A stretch of DNA of 64,000 nt from Cytospora piceicola (taxonomy: Eukaryota; Ascomycota; Sordariomycetes; Diaporthales; Cytosporaceae): contig JALQBC010000013.1 in assembly GCA_023375675.1 (NCBI GenBank), positions 310,001 through 374,000 of the forward strand. The letters run 5' to 3'. Position numbers and translations under genes: made by a program. Under the pieces are notes generated by a model that was given only the letters and a program-made list of their open reading frames with translations, was not told where the DNA came from and ran no database searches. This document shows positions 58,008 through 64,000 of this stretch, in pieces; position 1 is the first letter of the stretch, and the number at the start of each line of letters is the position of its first letter.

Positions 58008-59039
58008 ATGACAGAAACCGCCTCCGTCTCCGCCCCCGAAGCGGGGCCCACAACCATCGGCGACCTCCCCACCCCATCTGACCACAAACCCGCCGCCGCC
58101 GCCGCCGCAGCAAGGCCGCCGCCCCCGTCCAAGACCAACCTCCCCGCCCTCCTCAAGGCCGTCCCCTCCAGCGCCGACGCCTTCCTCTCCCACCTGCAGC
58201 GCTGCCTCGCCACGCCCTCGGGCGTCGACACCCTCCTCCTCTTCGTCTGCTACCTCTCGCGCTTCGCCGGCGCCGCCCTGACCAGGCTCTCCCAGACCCT
58301 CCTCCGGCGGACCGCCCGCGAGCTCGTCGCCCTGGCCCTCACCCTCCCGCCCAGGACGGCCATCATATTCGGGACCACCACCACCGCCGCCGCCGCCGGC
58401 GGCAAGGACGCGCCCGCCAGGACCGCCGCCGCCCGCCTCGCCGCCCTGCTCGGCCAGAGGCTCGCCAGCCTGGGCAGCCTCGCCAGCGAGGCCAGGACCA
58501 TCGCGCGGCTGTGGAGCCTGGTGGGGCTGTACTTCTGGGGCCGGAGGCTGGCGGCGCAGCTGTTCGCCGGCGCCCCGGCGGGGGCCACCACCAGCACCAC
58601 CACCAGCAGCAACAGGCTCGCCACCGCGGTGGACTGGGCGCAGTTCGTCTCGTGCGCCATGTTCCAGGCCCTCGAGAACGGCGCCTACCTGTCGGGCCGG
58701 GGCGTGCTGGGCTGGACGCCCGCCGAGCAGGGCCGGGCGTACGTCGTGGGCTCGCGCTGGCTGTGCGTCTACACGGGCCTGGAGCTGGGCCGCCTCCTGG
58801 CCGGGCTCGTCTCCGGGGGCGGCGGGGACGTCTCCGGCGCGGGGGGGGAGGAGGAGATGAAGGAGGAGAGGGACAGGGTCGAGGGCCTGAGGAGGAGCAT
58901 GGCCATCAACCTGGCCTGGGCGCCCCTGACGCTGCACTGGGCTACGGAGAAGGGCTTCCTGAGTGATCTGGCCGTGGGCGCGGGCGGGTGTATCCCGGGT
59001 GTGTTGCAGATGAGGAAGTTGTGGAGGGAAACGGCTTGA
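58008..59039 (+). CDS. PEX11-like peroxisomal membrane protein (PEX11C type)
   Basis: A single exon of 343 residues beginning TCAAGATGAC. After a Pro/Ala-rich N-terminus (PAAAAAAARPPPPSKTNLPA) the protein has the PEX11 layout: amphipathic helix AFLSHLQRCLATPSGVDTLL, then long helices with ARTIARLWSLVGLYFWGRRL and DWAQFVSCAMFQALENGAYL, and a C-terminal hydrophobic segment ending GVLQMRKLWRETA. PEX11 proteins bend the peroxisomal membrane and promote elongation and division; the size and internal insertions fit the fungal PEX11C subgroup. The third-position GC is extremely high and there are glycine- and alanine-rich insertions (for example TTTTAAAAGGK). No introns are needed. Confidence 0.82.
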   Translation: MTETASVSAPEAGPTTIGDLPTPSDHKPAAAAAAARPPPPSKTNLPALLKAVPSSADAFLSHLQRCLATPSGVDTLLLFVCYLSRFAGAALTRLSQTLLRRTARELVALALTLPPRTAIIFGTTTTAAAAGGKDAPARTAAARLAALLGQRLASLGSLASEARTIARLWSLVGLYFWGRRLAAQLFAGAPAGATTSTTTSSNRLATAVDWAQFVSCAMFQALENGAYLSGRGVLGWTPAEQGRAYVVGSRWLCVYTGLELGRLLAGLVSGGGGDVSGAGGEEEMKEERDRVEGLRRSMAINLAWAPLTLHWATEKGFLSDLAVGAGGCIPGVLQMRKLWRETA

Positions 59040-59841
59040 CGTTGAGTGCCCGGGATGGGTCGGTGTTGGTAGTGGAGGTGGTGGTTTGTTTGATAGGGAT
59101 GAAAGGTGCCAGGGGACATATTCGGTCGAGATTACGCGCGCAGACAATACTAGATTGAGGAATAGACGAGCGTTTTGACAAGAATAAAACACAAGATCGA
59201 GTCTGTGGGTGGCCCTGTTGTGCGATGTTACACAAGCATACTGCAAGGCATCATGAACAGTCCGCGGTCCAGAATCCAGCCCCCATGCTGCACACACACA
59301 CACGCACACATTTCCTCTCATTTTGACGGGCTTAATAAGAGATAGACGTTGCTCTTGCATTCGCTAGATCTCTAGACAACACAATGCCATTGTTCCTCGG
59401 AACGGTACAAGCTGGCTTTATACCTGCCCCCTTGACTTCGGCTTTCAAAAAAAAAAAAACCATTCCATAGCGACCGACAATTGACTCATTGTAGTTATTG
59501 ATATTTATTCCATTTACTTTTCCCGGACGCTGAAATAGTGGCTTTACAGTGTGCCCAAACAGTACATTCCAAAATCGTTCAAGTCATAACGTCTTCAGGT
59601 AGTTGATCTTGATCATAATTCCACCAATCTGGGCTCTTCGTCACCTAGTTCATAATTGATACGTCCAAAATCCTTCCAAAATCCGTATTCGATGACACCG
59701 TAAACCCGAACGCCTGCAACTCCATTCGCTTAGTACCCCACATGCCATTGCTAGCAAGTCAGAACTTTATGTCGCTTTCCATCCATGTTCTTTCACCAGT
59801 TGGACAAGTGCAGTTCACATGCGACCCAAAAATCAAAACAT
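59040..59841. other. convergent intergenic region
   Basis: 800 bases lie between the 3' ends of the PEX11-like gene (plus) and the surface-protein gene (minus). It contains a CACACACACACGCACACA tract at about 59,290 and an A12 run near 59,448. No gene is recognised; a long minus frame here is antisense to PEX11. Confidence 0.5.
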
Positions 59842-60657
59842 TCAGAGGAGAAATGTACCGAGAAGTACAGCTCCGACTGAAAGGCACAGTGGCCAGCTGG
59901 GACGGTACCGTGACGTTTGCGAAACCTGTGGGTCGAACGGACTGCCACCACCCCGTCCCTCGCCACCATCCCCGGATGACGTTGACATCGATGCCGTTGT
60001 GGACGTCTTCACCGAGGTCGACGTGCTCGAAGACCGGGTATCTGTTTGTGATGTGGTCTGTACGGTTGTCATCGATGAAGTCGAGGGTTGCACGGTTGTG
60101 CTAGTCGTAGCGGTAGCTGTCGTTTGTGTCGAAGAATGGGATCGTGTCGTCGAAGTTGATGACAGCATAGAGGTCGAGGTTGAGGTCGAGGTCGCAAAGG
60201 TTGATTTGGGTGCCGCCGTGGAGGAGTCTGCACTCTTTGACGACGAGGCCGTCAAGACGATTGACATTGTCGTGGTGATCGGCGCCACTGTCGTACTCGT
60301 TGTTTGTGGTAGCGTGACGTCGTTTCCTTCGCAAACGTGACGCATCAGGACCCCCCGCTGTGCGAAACCGAGGACTGAATTCCTAGATGCGTCCACATCA
60401 TCGCACACGCCGTCGATGACCTCTTCGATAATCTCAACCCCTATCTCGCACCCTTCGGAGCAGTGAGATCCGGAGGCGAAGTCGGCCGTATAGCACCCTA
60501 GAAGTGCCGCATTGTATGCAACACTGCAAGCCGCTGGAAGGATCCCATCTGGAAGCGGCTGGAGATCGTTGAGGGATACTGCGGATGCTGTGGACGCCAG
60601 GGAAATGACGGTCCACCAATGTGGTCTCCTCCGCTTCGTCTGGGCCTGTCTGGCCAT
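59842..60657 (-). CDS. Ser/Thr-rich cell-surface protein with small Cys domain
   Basis: A single exon of 271 residues from the ATG at 60,657. The frame is open farther upstream to 61,017, but that part is unlike a secreted protein, and the ATG at 60,657 places a signal peptide at the N-terminus (KRRRPHWWTVISLASTASA). A small domain with about seven cysteines follows (AACSVAYNAALLGCYTADF ... SHCSEGCEIG ... GVCDDV ... HVCEG, residues about 40-115). Residues about 120-235 are almost only Ser and Thr with few charges, as in heavily O-glycosylated stalks. The C-terminus YRPSWPLCLSVGAVLLGTFL is a hydrophobic tail suited to a GPI signal or a single membrane anchor. Function is not known; a wall-attached or membrane-attached surface protein is inferred. 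Confidence 0.65.
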   Translation of the reverse strand: MARQAQTKRRRPHWWTVISLASTASAVSLNDLQPLPDGILPAACSVAYNAALLGCYTADFASGSHCSEGCEIGVEIIEEVIDGVCDDVDASRNSVLGFAQRGVLMRHVCEGNDVTLPQTTSTTVAPITTTMSIVLTASSSKSADSSTAAPKSTFATSTSTSTSMLSSTSTTRSHSSTQTTATATTSTTVQPSTSSMTTVQTTSQTDTRSSSTSTSVKTSTTASMSTSSGDGGEGRGGGSPFDPQVSQTSRYRPSWPLCLSVGAVLLGTFLL

Positions 60658-62897
60658 TTGCCTGTCCGTCTCGACCTTCCCGGACACCCTGCTCGGTGAC
60701 CTAATCGGATCGAATATGTTCGTGATTCCATCCGACCAAGAAAGGCCCGGAAACATTGGGTCCTTTATTTCTTGTGCTATGAAAGCCGAAGTGTTGGAAA
60801 CCGGGCCAGGACTCGGAAATGGGCCGTAGTCGCAGTCCAATGAGGCAGGTGAGATTTGCAGAACCCGGTACTTGGGTCTGGCCCTTGTTGGCCACGATAT
60901 CTTCAACGCGGGCGTGTTGCAAGATGGGCCGTATCGGGCAGCTGTAGAGCATAAGCTGATATGTTGGCGGCTGTTCTTCGGCGGGAGTTCTCGAAGATAA
61001 AGTACAACGGCATACAAGGGATGTCTCTACCATCAGCCGTTATTATGGGCTGAAGTTAGAGGCCGCGGTCTTGTGGTGCGGAAGGAGGCACCGTGGAAAC
61101 CACACAGCTACCTATGACGGAATATGCCGTCGCAACTGTCGAATCGAGCCGAAGCCACGGTAGAAAGGTACTGAAAAGGTCAAGTTGATACAGATACCTG
61201 GGTTGGATCGATGGCCAAGTACGTTGAAAGGTGTTGGAACAGAATTGCTGATCATGAACCAGTATGAAGCTTCTAAGTGATCTGAGTCGCAGGAAGACAA
61301 AAAGCCACAATGATGGCATGAAAACACATGAAGAGAACCACGACCTGCCTGCTTTTTCCTTACCTGTTGTAACTTGTGTATGAGCCGCCGACTTGTCCCT
61401 GGGTGCATCTAACACCACTCGTCGGCGAGGGGGGCTTCACACACTGCATGCGGCTATCTTCCAATGGTGGTTGGGCTCTCCGATTTGCCCGGCGCAAAGA
61501 GATGTTGCAGCTAGTGCTTCCCTTGGCTGTTTCAACGACCTGTTTCTGAGACCTGGCTAAGGTGAGGAGGGTGAGCACAGTTCAAAGTACAGCGCAGCGG
61601 CTCCGCGCGAGGAAAACTGGCGTGCCGCGCAGACCAGCCAGTGCAGGCGAAACGCCGGCGACTTTGTGTGGGATGATGAAACGCAAGGGGGGTGAGCTAA
61701 GCTCCAACGGCTGCGACTCCCGTGCCTGAGGACCTTGAAAGGTACCTAAGTACTTAAGTAGGTACCCATACGACCCCTGAAACGAGTACGGCAGTTCGGG
61801 CACACCGCCACAGGTGCCACAGGTGCCGCACGGCCAGCCACAACCTTAATGACACTCAAACAAGGGATTAGTAAGGGGCATACACAGTCTTGGCCTTGCA
61901 CTAATCAGGAATGGTTGGGCAAAAAGCTTGGCATCGGCTGGGCAGGGGTCGTGCAGTTCCAAGGTTGCATTGCGATAGACGTCCAAGAGGAACCATGGGC
62001 GGTCTGCGTGGCAGACGAGAGCATTGCAGTGTACAAGCTGACCACTTGTCGAGATGATCATGTCTATCCACTGATATGTCTGTATGTTTTGTTCATTTTA
62101 CCCTGATGAGTCGTCAACCGATCTACAATCCTCTTTTCTCGACATTGACTTGTCGCCCAGCCGGGTCAGCGGGACGTCTCGAACCGTTCACCTTCCTTCC
62201 TTCAGCCCTCTGATCCAGGTGTCCCTAGTGGATCATCGTTGTACATACATAGTGTACATGCTTCAAGTCTATTGAGAGAGAGAGAAACGCCTCCTTCGGT
62301 CTCCACCTGTGCCACCCTTGCGACGGCAGGGTTGGACAGGGTGAACCACCAGGACAAAACTATCTCGTCGCCACGCGTTTCGCTATATCGTACCTGACTA
62401 TCCGGACAAGGACTGGGATCTCTATTCTATGCTGTTTATGGTACGACTACCTATAACCACCAGAAAGACCGGACGCTTCGCTTGCCTTGCCTTGCCTTGT
62501 CGGACATCCACTCTGCGGTCGGGCCAGTCCATTCATGAAGGTCAGGGCAAGATTGTCACGTCATACACTATGGAGCTGACGAGGCTCAAGGTCGACAAGC
62601 CCGTGGGGTATGCTGTCGCGGCCTTGAAGGCTATGCACGGGCCGAGCTCAACGACTTATTTCCTTGATCATTGACATTTCATGCACTGTGTTTATGATTT
62701 ATTTCTGACATTTCAAGCTCGTCGGTTCTGACAGGTAGCCGGTCATTTTGGGCGACAGAAAGTTAGCATCCGAATGGACCAGCCCATAGGACCATCTTTT
62801 CTCTTTCACACTGTATGCGAAAACTTCGAGAGGAGACGCGTGGCTACCTACAGCAGAGTAATTGTTAGTCCAAAACTCACCACAATGGTTTCCAAGG
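60658..62897. other. 2.2-kb gene-free interval
   Basis: No convincing gene was found. The left 400 bases are an open extension of the surface-protein frame and are probably its leader and promoter. GGTACCTAAGTACTTAAGTA, part of a longer palindromic tract, lies at 61,741-61,767. CTTGCCTTGCCTTGCCTTG occurs near 62,481. Confidence 0.5.
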
Positions 62898-63091
62898 TAC
62901 AGGGCGCCAGGATTATAATTACTAGTACGGTCCACGGGGACAAGGCCTACCGATTTGCTCGAAGGCCTTGAGAATTGGGTCGATAGAAGATCAGGACTTC
63001 ATATCGCACAAAGATTCGCCCACAGCACTCAGTATTGTTGATCCCCTCCACAGGTGGACCATACTAGTAATTGTAATCCTGGCGCCCTGTA
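62898..63091. mobile_element. 194-bp MITE-like element with 38-bp inverted ends
   Basis: The left arm 62,898-62,935 starts TACAGGGCGCCAGGATTATA; the right arm 63,054-63,091 is its reverse complement at 36 of 38 bases. Both mismatches are transitions. The 118-base spacer has no coding frame of note. If the outer TA is a target duplication, the element proper begins CAGGGCGCC, which fits a non-autonomous TA-inserting DNA transposon. Frames on opposite strands starting at the two arms give similar peptides only because of the repeat. Confidence 0.7.
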
Positions 63092-64000
63092 TGTAGCGGG
63101 GCCGTGTTTGCGCGTCACTGTCGATCTCCTTTGTTCTCTCAAGCTAAGAGACGCAAAATCTACCAGGACTCTACCACGAACAAGTTCTGGTAGCAAGTAC
63201 CTGGGTGAGATAGTGCTCCAATTTTCAACATCGGCCTTGAAAATCTAATCGTTAGGTTGTATGGCATGTTGTTAGAGGGGTTTTTTCTCCTCTCCTTTTT
63301 GTCCTGGTTTTTTCCAACGTGGCACCTGGGGGGATGCAATTTCCATGCGGTGAATAAGGTTACTACAACGTCGGAGATGCTTGTACTGTTCAGATACTAT
63401 ATGGAATTTCCCGAATCCTCTGCGGCACTTGGTACTACTGTGTAATCAATTACCAGGGGGCAATTATGCTATAGTGACGGTAGAGAGTGACATCGCGCTC
63501 AAGTGTTGGTATACATGCACTTAGTGCGCAGTGATCGCGGTGGAGACGAGGACTCGTAAGCTTTTTTACAACTCTGAAGTGCATGTTCGCCAACTCCAGC
63601 ACTTCATTTCCGGCCAGGGACGAATGGGGCAGTGAGATATCCGTACGGGCACCGAAAACTATACACATACTCGTCGTCTCTTATCGTTTATGCCTCTGGA
63701 TCCAGTGCCAAATATGTGCCTGGGTCTATGCCATCCATGAAAACGTATGGAGCCCAAAGAGGGCGACATCGGGAAACGATGATCATGGAGAAGAATGAAG
63801 GATACGACGAGCAAGGGCTTCCAAGGGTAACTCGGCCAACGTCCAAGGTGTAGCTCGACGCTAGAGTCTTCCTGTGGTTGATCGTCACCAAGTCGCTACG
63901 GGCCGTGACAATCCCTGACCATTTGCATATAGATATATATTGGAGCGCAAGCCCTCAAGGAGATCTCACCTGGTTGTTGTTTCCCATCAGAGTTTTTTGG
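63092..64000. other. right end, no gene seen
   Basis: No convincing gene was found in the last 900 bases. Several frames of 60-75 codons overlap on both strands at 63.45-63.9 kb without protein character. A gene beginning beyond the window could have its promoter here. Confidence 0.5.

Noticed and set aside
57810..59360. 516-codon minus-strand frame
   Set aside because: It is the antisense shadow of the GC-rich PEX11-like gene; its composition (long runs of G, A, E and R) follows from the complementary codons and it has no domain.
62699..63248. Two small proteins starting MDRTSNYNPGALY and MDHTSNCNPGALY on opposite strands
   Set aside because: Their similarity comes from the two arms of the inverted-repeat element; there is no other evidence of coding.

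Overview
The window looks like nuclear DNA of a filamentous ascomycete, most likely a Sordariomycete. The genes have short GT-AG introns with CTAAC-type branch sites, there is an intron-bearing nuclear tRNA, fungal-only families are present (AA9 LPMO, GH128, LaeA-like methyltransferase, PEX11C, AtaL-like), and a large block carries the signature of repeat-induced point mutation (RIP). Exact species is not claimed.

Region 1 (1 to about 24.1 kb) is one AT-rich block. CpA and TpG are almost gone, TpA is everywhere, and CpG is kept (hand count for bases 1-120: about 19 TpA, 2 CpA, 1 TpG, 8 CpG). No intact gene survives. Read with TAA/TAG taken as former CAA/CAG/TGG, several long gene-like frames reappear. 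The clearest is a minus-strand SNF2-type helicase relic (about 23.7 to 17.7 kb). Others are a plus-strand frame at 7.4-9.0 kb with thirteen in-frame 11-12-residue repeats, a plus-strand helical frame at 10.2-11.3 kb, and smaller pieces. Short tandem arrays, diverged duplications, a perfect 27-bp palindrome and small terminal-inverted-repeat elements are scattered through the block. In the helicase relic, four repeat clusters built from one TTAGTACTAA-like core each sit between plausible splice sites, so they may be introner-like introns.

Region 2 (24.1-64 kb) has normal composition and about twelve protein genes: a GH128 (Asl1-like) glucanase (-), a LaeA/TAM-type methyltransferase (+), a basic disordered protein (+), a GH3 beta-glucosidase (+), a TPR+MYND protein (+), TspO/MBR (-) divergent from a short-chain dehydrogenase (+), a DUF1624/HGSNAT-type membrane protein (+), an AtaL-like START-fold protein (+), an intron-containing tRNA-Val(AAC), an AA9 LPMO with an unusual acidic-cysteine tail (+), PEX11C-like (+) and a Ser/Thr-rich surface protein (-). 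Intergenic gaps are long, and several hold palindromic TACCTAGGTA-type tracts. A 194-bp inverted-repeat element lies at 62.9 kb.

Three carbohydrate-active enzymes (GH128, GH3, AA9) point to extracellular polysaccharide breakdown or wall remodelling, but they are separated by unrelated housekeeping-type genes and do not form a metabolic cluster. The most unusual items are the AA9 tail with five D-D-D-D-C-A-A-E-E-like motifs, the introner-like arrays in the RIP-killed helicase, and the preserved gene-like (not typical transposon) content of the RIP block.
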